Assembly: GCA_004369085.1 (NCBI GenBank)
Contig: ML210278.1
Location: forward strand, 17,490 to 81,489
Length of the DNA stretch: 64,000 bases
Direction: 5' to 3'
From: Coprinopsis marcescibilis
Lineage: Eukaryota > Basidiomycota > Agaricomycetes > Agaricales > Psathyrellaceae
Shown: piece after piece, positions 35,463-48,266 of the stretch
How the letters are laid out: each line of letters begins with the position of its first letter
How positions within the stretch are numbered: the first letter of the stretch is position 1
Program-made: the position numbers and the translations under genes
Notes under the pieces: generated by a model
Told to the model about the DNA's origin: nothing
The model's input: only the letters and a program-made list of their open reading frames with translations
The model's database searches: none

Positions 35463-35907
35463 AGTTTTGGCGCGTGCTGTACTTGTGTTCAGCGGTGGAC
35501 TTGATAACTTTTGTCTGGACATTGATTGCTCTTTTATTCTCTATATATTGTTTCGCGACATAGGTGTTATACTAGTTTATATGTAAAGGTTTTGCTAGGA
35601 TGCAGTTGTAGTGTATACCTCGGATACTTAACTCGATAGACATAGATAGATAGGTTGTTGGTACTGCTAATAATAGGGCTTCGATTAATCTTCCTTGACA
35701 GGGAACGTCACTTTTCTTTTGCACTGCAGTCCCAAGGAAGTAAAACGACTATCAGCTGGTCAAACGCATGCAAACCGCGTGTGAGCTGGTACTTATCTAT
35801 TTGTACCTCCTGTCCCCCTCGTGGTCCAGTCCCATTTGTCTAACTGCTCATCGTCCTCCTTCATCTTCTTGGCCTCCTGATCAACGTAAACAAGTTGCAT
35901 CGACAAG
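35463..35907. other. intergenic region arrestin / NLR-C
   Basis: About 445 bp with no gene seen; AT-rich with a short AGAT/ATAG run near 35640. It should carry the NLR-C promoter. Confidence 0.4.
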
Positions 35908-38900
35908 ATGGAAGCGGTATTGGAATTGCCAGTCATATCTGACGACATTTTGCTCAACGGCTTGGTCGACGTTGTAGGTCGTTAAATTCTTTCGCTGGCT
36001 ACTAGGAAAAGGAGAACAACCGCTGCCGCGTCCAACTCCTGAAACAGGTGAGACAGGATCTATATACTGGAGTCTGAACTGACCGAGTTTATCGATCAAA
36101 GTGCAAGTTCTGTCTGGAGCGAACAATGCGAGTTTCCAAAACGTTGAGATTAATGCGGCAGGGAGGGATATCAATAACGTCACGAACATTCAGCAAGCAT
36201 TGATTAGTATGCTCCCCTTTTTTTACACTTTTCTAAGCTTATTCGCTCATGAGTGCATAGGAGACGATACGGAGAGGCAAAATGCGCTCGCTCAGATACT
36301 CAGTCCTGCCGGATATTCTTGGGACCCTCTTAGGGCATGCCTCGCCGGAACACGTACAGTCCACATTCATGAACTTACCTTATGGGCCTCCAAACCGAGG
36401 GCGGGCGTCAAAAATGCAGAGATCCTCGTCATCATCGCATCTGCAGGTAGCGGCAAGTCCGCTCTTGCACACACCATCTGCCAAACATCCCATGAACAAG
36501 ACAGGCTGGTCACTGGATTTTTCTTCAACCAACTGGCTGCGCATTCGTCGCCTGCTAGCCTTATGGCAGCGATCATCCGTGGTTTCTGCAACATCAGCAA
36601 GCCAATACGCGACAAGATCGCTGATCTTATCATCAAGGACAACACACTCCCCTCGGCATCCATCCTCCGCCAGTTCAACGAACTCATTCTGCCCGCTTGC
36701 CAACTCCTCCCTGCAGGCAAGACATTCGTCATCACAATCGACGCGGTGGACGAAGGGAACCACGAGGACGGAGCCATCATCAGATTCATGACGGACTGCG
36801 TTCCACGCCTGCCACCATCCTTCCGTGTCATCCTCACCACCCGGCCCGATCCAAAAGTCACGGATCCATTGCACAGCATGCGACACGTTCATATCTTCTC
36901 CCATCCTCTGACTGGCGACGAGAAGAGTCGGAATGACCTCCAGACATACATCCGTTCACGGCTCTCGATAACGAGGTTCGGTCCCACGATCCCCGAGGAC
37001 CTCATCCAGTCCTTTTTCCGCAAGGCAGATGGCCTGTTTCTATGGGCCGTCCTCGTCCTCAACCACCTTGAGACCGCGTATGATCCGATCGGCGAGCTTC
37101 GCGATATTCTTCAAGGCAGCAGCACCAACTGGACTGACAATGAGGGTGGGAGCAAGAAGCTCCACGCGCTCTTCCACCGTACCCTATCCAAGCTGAAGTG
37201 CAGTTGGACGGACAGAAAGTTTGTGGAGATGTACGCGAGGGTCATGGGTGCGATCGCAGTGTTGAAGGAACCTCTGTCTGCGCGCGGTCTGGCTGCCCTC
37301 TGCAAACAGGACGGGGTCACCGAGAAAGACGTTCATAGGATATGTGAGATTGTCCAGCCTCTGCTTCATGGTTACTCCCCTGGCGCCGATCATGACGAGC
37401 CTATCCGACTCCTTCACCTATCCGTCCAGGAGTACCTGACTGAGCATGCCTCGGCCCCGTACCGATTGGATTGCCCAGAGCATCACAGGCGGCTGTCGCA
37501 TCGTGCCCTTGCCACTATCGACTCCGAGTTTGTTAAAGACAAGGTCGACGGCGTTGGGTATTCGGACGGAGACTGGATCTGGGAAGCGGGGAGCATCATA
37601 CCCAATATGCCTGTCATCTCGAGGGACTCGGTGTCAGAGCACCTCTGGTACTCCTGTGTATACGCTTGCGAACACACATTGGCCATGTCTAACACCATGA
37701 TCGAACAATCACACCTCCGACTTCTCCAGAATATTATTGTCGACGAACCACGGCGAATTCTGGAGGCTACTGCGTCCATGGGCTCAGTTGTCGATATAGT
37801 CTCTTTTAGAAGGAGGGCATTGGTACGTCGTCCATTATTCGCGACACAGCAGCATCTGACGATGATATAGGTCTTGGGCGCTAAATATCCATCTCCCAGT
37901 GAAATACGCGATGTAGTCAGAACTTACTGCTCAGCTGGGCGGTGCCTTCTGAGGGCCCGTAGAACAGCAGAAGCCCTTTCATTGATGAAAGAATCAGTCG
38001 CTCTTGCACGCCAGCTGGCTTCCAAAACCACAGAGTTTTCGATCGAGCTAGAGCTTGCGATGGCCCTCAACCTTTTGGGCCGTTGTTTAGCCCATCAACC
38101 CGCGTTTCACGACGCCCTACAGACGATTCTGGAATCATTGGTTATCCTTCGCCGCTTAGCTTCTGAAGACCCTCATAAAGTCGAACCGTGGCTAGCGAGA
38201 TCATTGACCTCTCAGAGCCATATCCTTTGCTATCTCGGACGTCGCGAAGAAGCGCTGGAAGTTGGTATGGAGCCCGTCAAGCTTAATCGCCAGCTCGTCG
38301 CAGCACATCCTTCTAAATTCGAAACCAGCCTAGCATACTCGCTGGAGGTCCAGGCGTCGAACCTTGACGGATGCAAGAAGAACGACGAGGCCATATGGGT
38401 GATGGAGGAGGCGGTCGACATCCTGCGGCAACTGTCGCAAACCAACGCCAGTGAGCATATGTATGAGCTCGCCGAGTCGCTTCACATCTACGCCTCATAC
38501 CTTGTGAAGGCAGACAGAAAGCCAGCTGCCCTCGAGGCAGACAAAGAGGCGATTTCCCTCTTCCGTCAGGTGGCGGAAACGGCGGAGGAAGGGAGGGATG
38601 GGAAGGTAATGCTCGGAACATCACTCCATCAGCTTGCATATCACCTCAGCCTCTGCGACCGTAAGGTTGAGTCGATCGTATTCATCAAGGAGGCTATTCA
38701 GCACCGTCGACAACTCGTGGAATCACGGGATACAAAAGAAATTGAAGAGAGAAAACACGAGTCCGGACTGGCTCACTCCCTACATAACTACGCGCGTTAC
38801 CTCTCCACTACGGGAAAGGAGGAGCTTGGGATTGCGCCTGGCAAAGAATCTGTCGAAATTCGTCGGAAATTGGCAGAGAATGATCCGGAAAAGTTCAAAA

Positions 38901-39520
38901 CCCCGCTGGCCTGGTCGCTGAATCTCCTGTGCGAAAACTTCTTGGCCCGTACTGATCACAAACTCAGCGAGGAGACCCCATTCTTTCGACAAGCGGTCAC
39001 TGTGTGCCGCCAATTAGCGGACCAGGACCCAAATGCGCACGACGATCTACTGAACACATCGCTTTGCAATTACGGGATGTATCTCGCTCAATGGTGCAGC
39101 AATAACAGCGATGCGGCGAAGATATTCAAGGAGATGGTGGAGGTTCGTCGGAGAATATTCTCTAGGGATCCGACCGCAACAGACCTCGAGGTGGCCAAGG
39201 GACTTCACAACACCGTAGTCTGTTTAGTCCGGGACGAAAATCACGCACAAGGGGTGAAGCTCAGCCAAGAAGCTGCTGAGATCTGCAGAAGGCACCTCAA
39301 AGATGATCCTAAAGCTGCTGAGCCTGCGCTCGGCAAGATCCTGGGGTGCCTCGCTGCCGGATTGTCGGGGATGCCTGGTCGAAGAAGTGAATCGCTCAGA
39401 ATTGGAAGGGAGGCGGTCACTATCCTGCGCAAATTAACCAAGGAGGATCCAAAGAGTGAAGAGCTCAAGGAGGATCTCCGGGTCGCTGAAACGGTCGTTC
39501 GGGACCAGCTGTTTGGGTAG
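35908..39520 (+). CDS. NLR-C: NACHT-TPR STAND NTPase
   Basis: A complete 1131-residue NLR in five phase-consistent exons: 35908-35916 (ATGGAAGCG only), 35978-36047, 36102-36206 (motif exon), 36261-37822 (NACHT) and 37871-39520 (TPR). Exon 2 is basic/aromatic (VVKFFRWLLGKGEQ). The motif exon reads LSGANNASFQNVEINAAGRD and ends NNVTNIQQ. The NACHT part has Walker A ASAGSGKSALAHTI (about residue 118), Walker B FVITIDAVDEGN, the TTRPDPK sensor and RLLHLSVQEYL. The TPR exon codes 549 residues of helical repeats (for example VEIRRKLAENDPEKF). The 54-nt intron before the NACHT exon is a multiple of three with no stop, so its retention would insert 18 hydrophobic residues. Intact and the cleanest reference model of the cluster. 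Confidence 0.88.
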
Positions 39521-40312
39521 ATGAGCGTGAGTAATAGTACAACCCTGGGCAACTTGTGTGTACGCTGACGAATTTGCACAACATTCGACAGGGCACTTCT
39601 GTAGCATTTTGCATGCTTTGAGAACGAATCGGAGACTATCCAAAGGAGTCGCTGGGAGGGTATACGGTCCGAGTCGATGCTCTGTAATAGTATTCGAATT
39701 TTCAGTTGGTATGCCAAAGCACCGGAAAGTCGATGTAATGTTGCCTGATCATGGTTCTCAACTGATACAGCGAGCAAGGTTACGTTGAGCTAACCAGCTG
39801 GCAGTGGCACTTGTAAGCTTCCTTGGATGAGAAATTGTGAGAATTGAAGGTCGCCTCCTTGTGTAAATTTTACTGACCCGAAAAGTGGTGCGAACTCTCG
39901 GGGCGAGAGCTTCGGATAGTTCTAATCAGCGCATGCCGCTCTTTAAAGGCCATTACACCAATTACTCTGCTGCTTTCTTCGCATTATAAGCATTGGTTTA
40001 AGCCCAACAATGCGACTGGAGAAGGACATGACCAGGCCTTGCCACAAGAAGCCAACGGCAGACTACATTTGTCAAACACGACCACTGCAAGACGTCGAGA
40101 CCACACCAAACCTTCTATATGGGCCTTGCTCATTACACCTGTTCCTTGGGATCTGGTAATCGGTGCTTGGCCAAACTTCTCGGGTATGGATAGCTGTGCA
40201 GCGCCCAAGACCTGTGACCAGCGCCCAATTACTCTAATCAGCGCCCGTCAAAACTTTGAGCCTCCGGGCTGATCCTCGCTGCTCTCCCTTTCTTTCCTCT
40301 TGTCAAAATCTC
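39521..40312. other. intergenic region NLR-C / NLR-D
   Basis: About 790 bp. Open frames here mostly extend antisense to NLR-C and lack any motif. No gene is supported. Confidence 0.4.
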
Positions 40313-43300
40313 ATGGAAAGTGTATGTGTGTTCTCAGTACTTCTTGGGGCCAGTAACTGATACACCGACCTTTCTTAGTTCAGAAAGGCTTTTAGCAAGC
40401 TGGACGTCAAGAGGAAAGGACGATCTGAGCAGACAAGTTCTGAATCTAACGGTAAGGGCAAGCAATCCAGGCGTAGGCTGTCTCACTGACCGAGATTGAT
40501 ACCTTCCAGGCATTCATGCATTCTCTGGTGCCAGCAACTTTGCGCTTCAAGATGTGAATCTGTCGATCGTCGGTAGAGACCTACATATAAACCAACACGC
40601 CTGTGAGTCTCACCAACGCACCACAGGCTTTCCCATGTCTAACACCCAATGGAAAAGGCACGGATACCGACATCAAAAATGCGTTACAATGGATTGCCAA
40701 TCCCCGGGGTTGTTCTTGGGATCCGTCTCGCGCGTGCATCCAGGGCACTCGCTCCCTGCATATTGAAGAAATATCGTCTTGGATCGTCCTCAATCCAGAC
40801 TCTCAATCCAGCGCAGAAATGTTCATCATCGCCGATTCAGCAGGGAGTGGCAAATCTGCCCTAGCACATACCATCTGCCAGCAAGCCCAGAAGCAGCGCC
40901 AACTTGTAGCGGGCTTCTTTTTCGACAAGATGGAGCAACAATCGACGACTTCAAACATGATGGGGGCCCTCATCCGCGGTCTGTGCAACGTCAGCGATCA
41001 AATCAAGCGTCAAATCGGGGAAATTCTTGTAGAGGACACGACTTTGGCCACTGCACCGCCAGTTCGACAGTTTGAAGAGATAATACTGCCAGTCTTGAAG
41101 TGTTTGCCGGTGGATAGGCCTCTTGTCGTTGTCATTGATGCGTTGGACGAAGAAAGTGATATCGTTCTTTTGCACATTCTCCGTGAATGTGTCCCACGCC
41201 TGCCTGCCTCCTTCCGCTTCATCGTCACTACTCGACCAGAGCCCAAGATCACCGACAACTTGCTAGGCTTACCACACGTCCACCGCTCCTCTCTCTCTTA
41301 CAGGAGAGACCAATCGTGGCGACATTGACACATATATCACCTCCCGCCTATCAACAACTAAATACGGCCCAAAAATACCTTCAGACTTGCTTGATGCGTT
41401 CATCACCAAAGCTGAAGGTCTATTCTTGTGGGCTGCCACCGTTCTCAATCACCTGGAGAATGCCTTTGACCCCGTGGCAGAGCTCAAAGACGTCGTACAT
41501 GGCAAAAGCACCTATTGGCGGGACGACGACGATGCTGTCAAGAAGCTTCAAGACCTCTACCTTCGAATCCTTTCTAAATTTAAATGGTCAGATTCTCGGT
41601 TTGCAAACAAGTACCAGAAGATTATGGGCGCGCTTGTGACGGTTATGGAACCCCTGTCTCTGTCCGGTCTGGCTGGCTTATACGCCGCAGATGGTATCAC
41701 AGAGGAGGACGTTCATCGGCTTTGCAAATATGTTCAGCCTTTGCTTCAAGGGTACTCACCAGAACGGCCCCAACAACCCATTCGACTTCTTCACCTCTCG
41801 GTTCAAGAGTACCTAAGCAAGCACGCCCCACCCCCCTATCGCTTAATTTGCAAGGAACATCATATAGTTCTATCCCGATTATGCCTCACAGTGGTCAAGA
41901 GGGACCTTAATTCCACCAATGTGCCTATGCTTGGATTTACAGAGGGCGATTGGGTCTGGGATCCAAGAGCTACTGTTCCAGAAATACCTGAGCTAGCTCG
42001 GAACGCCTTTCTCGAGTACCTGTGGTACTCGTGTCGTTTTCTGGGCAACCATACCCTTTCAATCTCAGAAGATGACTTTGATGACGAGCACCTCCAACTT
42101 ATTTGCGACGTCATTTTCGCGAATCCTCGACCAATCCTGGAAGTGACGGCTGGTATGGGACACTTTTTGGACATCATCGCTTTGCAAAAGCATGTACAGG
42201 TAAGAGATTGTCGCGAATCTTGACAGTAGCGTGAAAATGAAACTAATCGCTGTTGATGCAGGGCTTGTATGTTCTTGGATCCAACGACCCCGGGGCGAGC
42301 GCAAGGGCCGAAATCTATTACTCCATCGCCAGATCCCTATACTATGCTGATTTCGATGTAGAGGCCCTACCGGTTGCACAAAGCGCAGTTTCGCTCATTC
42401 GCGAGACCCTCCAGGACCGAACCAAACAGTCAACAAAGATGCAACTTGCAATGTCGCTGGATCTGGTTGCACGATGTTTGGGTGATCTTGCAATTGGTCG
42501 CCACGACGAATCACTTCAAATTGCGGAAGAAGCCGTTTCAATATCGCGCGAGCTGGATGCAGCCAGCATGCAAGACTATCGGCCCTTATTGGTGATGACG
42601 GCGACTACCAGAACAAGAGCAATGACCCTTCAAAGTAGTCCATGTCCCGAGGTTGTGGCCGCGACTAGGGAGTGCGTCGAAATTTACCGCCAGCTGTTCA
42701 AAACGAATGCAGCCGAATATGCAGATGATCTGGTTTCGGAGCTCATCCAGCTATCGGCAGTATCGCACCTTTACTCCTCCGAGCTTGAATTTGTACAAGC
42801 TGTTCAAGAAGCGGTGAAGATATCTCGTCGCCTTGTCGCGGAGAATATTATCGTATTCCCCCCAATCATGGCGCGCGCGCTTGTTCGGCTGTCTCTGCAT
42901 CTTTCGGACGAGGGAAAGGTGGAGGATGGCCTTCGGGCTGGGAGTGAAGCGCTGGACCTGTATCGCAACTCTGTAGCCGAGGATCCGGATAGTGATGTTC
43001 AGGCTGGTCTAGGTGAAGCCCTCCGCTTGTACTCCGTGCTACTTAACGATGACAACCGGATGGAGGAGGCGGTTTTGGTTTGTCGGGAGAGCGTAGAGCT
43101 CTACCGTCAGCTTGTCGCTGGGCACACCAGCGTCATTTACTCCAGCGGTCTTGCGGAGTCATTGGCGCAACTGGGATGCAATCTCGATGACTGTGGTCGC
43201 ACCGATGAAGGTCTTTCTCTCGTCCGAGAAGCCATAGAGATCCAACGCCAGGGGATAGTAGAACATCGTTCGATATTTCTACCTGGCCTTGGGATCTCCC

Positions 43301-43752
43301 TTCTCTTCTATTGCTCCGCCCTAATGGATGTAACCGACAACCCTCAAGAAAACATTTCACATATGGAGGAAATGGTTGCCGTCCGCCGCGAGATATCAAA
43401 GAGCCAACCAAGATTGTGCGTGAACACAGAGGTTAGCCTCGCGGGAGCGCTGTCTATCCTGGCAACGGAGTATATAAAGTGCGAGGTAAACAAAGAAGAG
43501 GCAATTCAACTGCTCAAGGAATCAGTGGAGATTATCTACTGACTTCCCGGGGAGAGGGACTCTGAAGTGGAGGACTTGCTCCAGGAGACCTTAGATACCC
43601 TCGAAACAGTAACCGGAGAGCCAAGATACAGGCAGGTTACTCGCTGGCGATCTGCACCTTACCTTGATCGAATCAGGAGTGAGGGAGAAAAGCTTGCTCA
43701 CAGTTGGGGGGCGATCAAGCATTTTGTGAAGAGTGCAGTTGCCCAAGTCTAG
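40313..43752 (+). pseudogene. NLR-D: NACHT-TPR NTPase with frameshift
   Basis: Same architecture as NLR-C: exons 40313-40321 (ATGGAAAGT), 40379-40451, 40510-40602 (motif exon, FSGASNFALQDVNLSIVGRD), 40658-42199 (NACHT) and 42262 to 43542 (TPR). The NACHT part has DSAGSGKSALAHTI, VVVIDALDEES and TTRPEPK. Near 41290-41306, in a short CT-repeat, the frame changes: upstream sequence runs into a TGA, while paralogue-like sequence (GETNRGDIDTYI) continues in the frame a 2-nt loss would produce. The exon length also misses a multiple of three by exactly that amount. The TPR frame ends at a TGA (43540-43542), but the same frame stays open and TPR-like to 43752. Either a decaying gene or, for the frameshift, an assembly error. 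Confidence 0.78.
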
Positions 43753-45139
43753 GTACATGACTCATATGTATTCCTTAATTTGCAACATGAGAGTTCACTT
43801 TACGCTAGCTGAATTTAAGCGAACAACAAATGATAAGCCATGGTGTACTACCAAGGCCTTCACCCCTGCCTGATTAGATTAGATCGAGCTCGTGGCTGTG
43901 CCAAACAATCGATAGCGCGCCCCGCCTTGACTCCTGCAATTAATCACCTTTGCTTCTGCCCATCGCCTGGCAGCTCGACGCGACCGAGCCAGCCCAGCCA
44001 GCCAGTGCCAAGTGGTGCCTGGAGTGTCCCGCCGAAGCACAGACCAGAGACTACTTCTTTCCTGCCTTCGTCGAACGATGATAATCATAAGTAATGATGG
44101 AATGGTAGACTGTGGGCAGGGCGCGGCATGAGAGCTTGTTGCATTCTGCGCTTTGACTGACATCTTTCTTGCAATAGAACGGGTACTTGGAGTGAGCAGT
44201 GCAATGTTCCCAACAGTTTAAGCCAAAAGAAGGTGAGAAGGTGATTCTGATGAATGTTGCGTGTTTTTAATTGGCCGGGTTGGAGTGCGGCTAGTAAGGA
44301 TCTTTAGGTACAGCAACGCTTGATTAACTTTCCCAATTATGACGTAGAACGTGATTCCATTGCCCATGTATATCACTTGTATCGCAGCACGCTGAAACAA
44401 AGTCAAATAGACTTGCTTATCAGAAGACTTTTGGATCGTTTGGAGATCTGGTCACCGTGACCTTGTGTAGACCCCATTGATGATTGGACATTGAACGTTG
44501 TACCATCGCGGAACCTTTGATCTAGTAGTAGCCATGCGCCTTCACTCCTCTGTACACAAGTCAAGCCAAGGACTGACTTAAGCACATGATTTATTGGTCG
44601 ATCGAATTCTGGAGAGGCGAAGGATTCAATCGTTGGACCGATAGGCCCATAGTAAGCGCTCACCGCACACAAGAAACGTAAGTGATCTTCAACACTAGCC
44701 TTCAACTTGACAATCACGACATCCAAGTATGCGCACTTCTGTTACTCACAAACTCGCTGGGAAGATCTTCCTTTATGGCGCAGCTGGCGCATCTTAAGAC
44801 ATGTTCTCACAGGCTGTGCCTGGGAACTGTGAACTATCAGCGTTCGTTTCCCTTCGTCCTTCTTAGATTTAGAAGGGTTCCTTTCTTAGCGCTCATATAT
44901 CATCTGAAAAGAACCTGAATCACAGTATGGAGCAGAGGAACTTGATGGATAGCGCACACACATGCAGTTGGAGATAACGTCCAAGGACATCAACGTTCAG
45001 GACATCATTCCGGCACTGGTGAAATGATGGTGCATCAACTAGATCCGTTTAACTTCAGTTCCGGCTGCGGAGGGAAGGGATATAAAGTCAAAAGTGTCCG
45101 GTAGTTTTCCGATTCGCGTATTGCCTGCTGACAGTGACA
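43753..45139. other. intergenic region, no supported gene
   Basis: A 1.4-kb region. A minus-strand open frame at 44403-44726 (107 codons) looks protein-like in composition, but I recognise no family, and I found no splice-consistent extension. No RNA gene is seen. Confidence 0.35.
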
Positions 45140-46436
45140 ATGTCCTCAACCGTCGGCAGTCCAGAGTGGAGGGATGCAGTTGGAAGGACGAGACGCCAGG
45201 TGTCGTTCATCAACTTGGTGATGAAGACACTCTTTTCGGGTTCGCATCCCCGCGTTACTCCTCTAGACCTTGACTAATGGACGCACAGGTATACAGATAT
45301 TCCTCGTGGTCTACGGACTTTCCGTGTACCTCTCCACACCACGCGAGCTTCGAAAGGGGAGGAAGCCTTACATCTTCCTCAGCTTCCTCATCACGCTCTG
45401 TTTCTGTGTCTCAACGGTCTTGGATGGTTACTTCGCCTGGTATTGCCTGACGCGTCCACCCGGCCCTTACGATGACAGCATCCCTGCGGTGCTCGAGACC
45501 TTCTCACTTCGCGGTGTAGTTGCAGCAGTCGAACGTCAAACCAGCATCTTCATCACAAGCATCCTAACTTGGATATGCGATGCCTGCTTGGTGAGCCCGC
45601 TTCCAAAACCTGCCACATATCGACACTGAAGTCGATGTTACCCTAGCTCTGGCGCTGCTATATTATCTGGAAGGAAAAGGCATGGGTGTGCATACCCCCA
45701 GCGCTCACCTTTCTTGCGTCCATCGCGTTCACCATCCATGAAATGACGGTCAACAATCTCGGTCTCACCCCGGTTGTAATCGGCACAAGATCAAACCCAT
45801 GGTCGGTCGCCTGGATTCTTCTGTCGGTCCTCGTCAACATCCAAGCAACGGGGCTCATCGTCTATCGCCTTGCGTCCTCCGAAAGGCGGTTCAGCCAAGT
45901 ACTCTCAACAAGTCGAAAACTCGGGCACGCAGAGAATATCGTTCAAGGGGCAATTAGAATGATCGTCGAATCTGCGACGCCGGCTGCAGTGGCTGGAATC
46001 GTCCTCGGGATTTCCATCGCCATCCCTTTCGAAGTGTTCAAGGTCCCAACGCACTCGGTGCGCCTCCTCTTGCTGTCCGGAGTTTCGTACGCGCTGTTCA
46101 GCATCTTTGTGGTATGTCCGCCATTCTTGGTCAGCTCGGAACGACCAGCGGTCGCTTACTTGCACCGGGCAGGCCCTTTCCCAACAGATGATCATCTTCC
46201 GTGTAACAACCGGCCGTTCTTGGGCATATGCACCCAAGAACTGGGAAGACATGTCGGGCCCATTCGGCGCCTCTTGCAACGGACCACACTTTGCCCGCAC
46301 AGATAACAATGGAGAAATAACGACCGTTGACATCCGATCAGAGGAGCCTCCATACGAGTCAAGTGCATCGTTGTCCTCTGACGAGTCGCCACCACCACCC
46401 ATTCTCGCCTCTAAGTCTGAAAGTCAGGCAGTATAA
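45140..46436 (+). CDS. multi-span (probably 7-TM) membrane protein, basidiomycete family
   Basis: An integral membrane protein of 376 residues from four exons: 45140-45239, 45289-45590, 45647-46111 and 46173-46436, all phase-consistent. Hydrophobic segments include IQIFLVVYGLSVYL, IFLSFLITLCFCVSTVL, the span ending in the family hallmark DACLLWRCYIIW, VCIPPALTFLASIAFTI, VAWILLSVLVNIQATGLIVY, AAVAGIVLGISIAIPF and VRLLLLSGVSYALFSIFVA. The tail is acidic and Ser/Pro-rich and probably cytosolic. The RCYIIW signature and spacing match a large agaricomycete family of unknown function; GPCR-like topology is inference. It lies just upstream of an acyltransferase gene on the same strand. Confidence 0.78.
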
Positions 46437-46814
46437 ACCCTGGGAAGAGAGAATAATGCCCAGGACATGGACTTTGATAGAATCCTCTAACCAAGTGTAT
46501 CATATTCAGTTGAAACTTCTCAAAACGGTTGATTGCATGTCACAGGAATGCCGCCCAAGTCCCTGTCGAAAGTCGCACTCCTGGGTTACGTTCGATCTCA
46601 AACGCTTGTCCTGGCCGGGCAGCCGCAGTTTACAATTGAAAATATGATACTGGCCGACATCACCGCACGGCGCCACGTTTCACTGATAGACAGTGAGCGC
46701 TACCCGCCGCAGTTTCGGGCTTTGAGCCTTGGTCCACCTCAAAACCGTTCCTCTCCTCTGTTTGAACTCTGGAGGCATTGCTGCAGTCAAGACTGTCAAG
46801 GAGTGCGCCGATCA
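46437..46814. other. leader or intergenic stretch before the acyltransferase
   Basis: The acyltransferase frame stays open upstream of its ATG at 46815 back to an ATG near 46533. The extra residues are unlike known family N-termini, so I treat this as leader or intergenic sequence. Confidence 0.35.
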
Positions 46815-48266
46815 ATGCGGGGCGCAGCAGACTATTCGCCGCTTTGCGTGCCTATCATCGCCGGCCTTTCGGTCCTGGGCTATACCAGCCGTCCCTCACC
46901 CTACCGCTGGCTCTTTTTCCTCCCCATTGCTTCTATCAGCGTCTACGCGGTCTTTTTCACGGCATCTGACGACATCATCGGGGATTACAGCCAGGGATGC
47001 TGGATCGCGACCAACTTTTTCATCGCGTCGGATTTTCTTGTCTTGACGGATGTGCAAAGGGTGTTTAGGAAGGTCGGAAGTGGGTGGGGACGTAGTCGGG
47101 AAACTGCCAAGGTGGTCGAAGGAGAGGGCACTGCGCTGTCAAAAGGGACGAAAGGGGACGGCCAGAGCGAGTTGTACGCAGAACAGGATGAGCCGGACAA
47201 GATACACGACCAGCCTTTCCTCGCCCGCCTGAAATGGGGCTTCCACCTCTTCACGTCGCCACGTGGCATGGGCTGGGCGCACGGTCTGCCCGCCACGCGC
47301 TACGTGCTCCCCAGCGTGTCCAAACTCGCGTTCTTCCAGACACAAGCACTCGACCTGCTCGGATGCTTGGTTCTGTACGACTTGGCACAGATCATGCTGG
47401 ACTTGAACCCTGGCTTTCGTGTCGATGGGCCCGCATTTCGCGAGGAGCAGAGGTGGTGGATGCGGCCGACGGTGCTCGGGCATACGATGGCTTCCGTTGG
47501 TGGAGTTGGAGGGAGTTATGTCGTGTTTAATTGTTTATTGGTACTGCTTGGAGTGTATGAGCCCATGCAGTGGCCATTTACGTTCGGCTCGCTGTTAGAA
47601 GGTTATACGGTCCGAAGATGCTGGTCGTACGTACACATTTCACCAAAGTCCTATCTCGAACCCACTCCCTTTATCTGACTTTCCTTCGCATTTAAACAGG
47701 AAAGTATGGCACCGGAACATGGTTAGGGTGAGTGTCCAACTCGAGTTACAACCTCCAAACCACTCTAAATCCACCAACTGACTTGGCATCTACAGTTCAT
47801 GACCTCCCACGCCGACTACTTCGCCCCACACCTCCCTCCAAACTCGCGTCGCAAACAATACCTCACACTCTACACCGCATTCTTCATCTCCGCCCTCATC
47901 CACTACGCCGGCGACTACATGCTGCTCCAAAGCTACACCAAAGCCCTCGGCGCATTCCAGTTCTTCATGCTCCAGCCCTTCATCATCACCCTCGAGACCG
48001 CCCTCATCGCGTTCGCAAAACGGGCTTTGGGTCTGGCAGGCGGCAGCTCCACTACTGCAGGAGCAGGAGCGAGGCCCGAGGACCAGAAAAAGCTTGGTAG
48101 GCTGCCGAGGCTGATGCTCCGCCTTGCAGGCTATGCATGGACACTCTCGTGGTTCACCTACACCTTGCCGATCTGGATCCAGCCCCATGTACGGGCGGGC
48201 TTCTTCAAAGGCGGGCGGTACGAAAGCGTGATCGGGAGGGCCGCCAAGTGGGGTCTGGGGCTGTAG
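46815..48266 (+). CDS. MBOAT / wax-synthase-like membrane acyltransferase
   Basis: A membrane-bound O-acyltransferase of the fungal wax-synthase-like group, expected to move acyl groups onto an alcohol in the ER membrane. Three exons, 46815-47626, 47700-47727 (28 nt) and 47796-48266, give 436 residues. Hydrophobic segments start at YSPLCVPIIAGLSVLGY and RWLFFLPIASISVYAVFF. The central region carries TSPRGMGWAHGLP, typical of the group. The family core bridges the tiny exon 2 (RCWSKVWHRNMVR, then FMTSHADYF), and the catalytic-type His lies in ISALIHYAGDY. Fungal relatives act in lipid or terpenoid tailoring; the substrate here is not deducible. The start at 46815 is the best fit; 46533 is the alternative. 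Confidence 0.78.

Noticed and set aside
41284..41306. Treating the NLR-D frameshift as an intron with TTACAG acceptor
   Set aside because: No suitable donor exists close upstream without removing conserved NACHT residues, and any such intron would be far shorter than others here.
44403..44726. 107-codon minus-strand open frame in the 43.8-45.1 kb gap
   Set aside because: Reads like protein in places, but no family is recognised and no exons can be joined to it; noted as unresolved in the intergenic entry.
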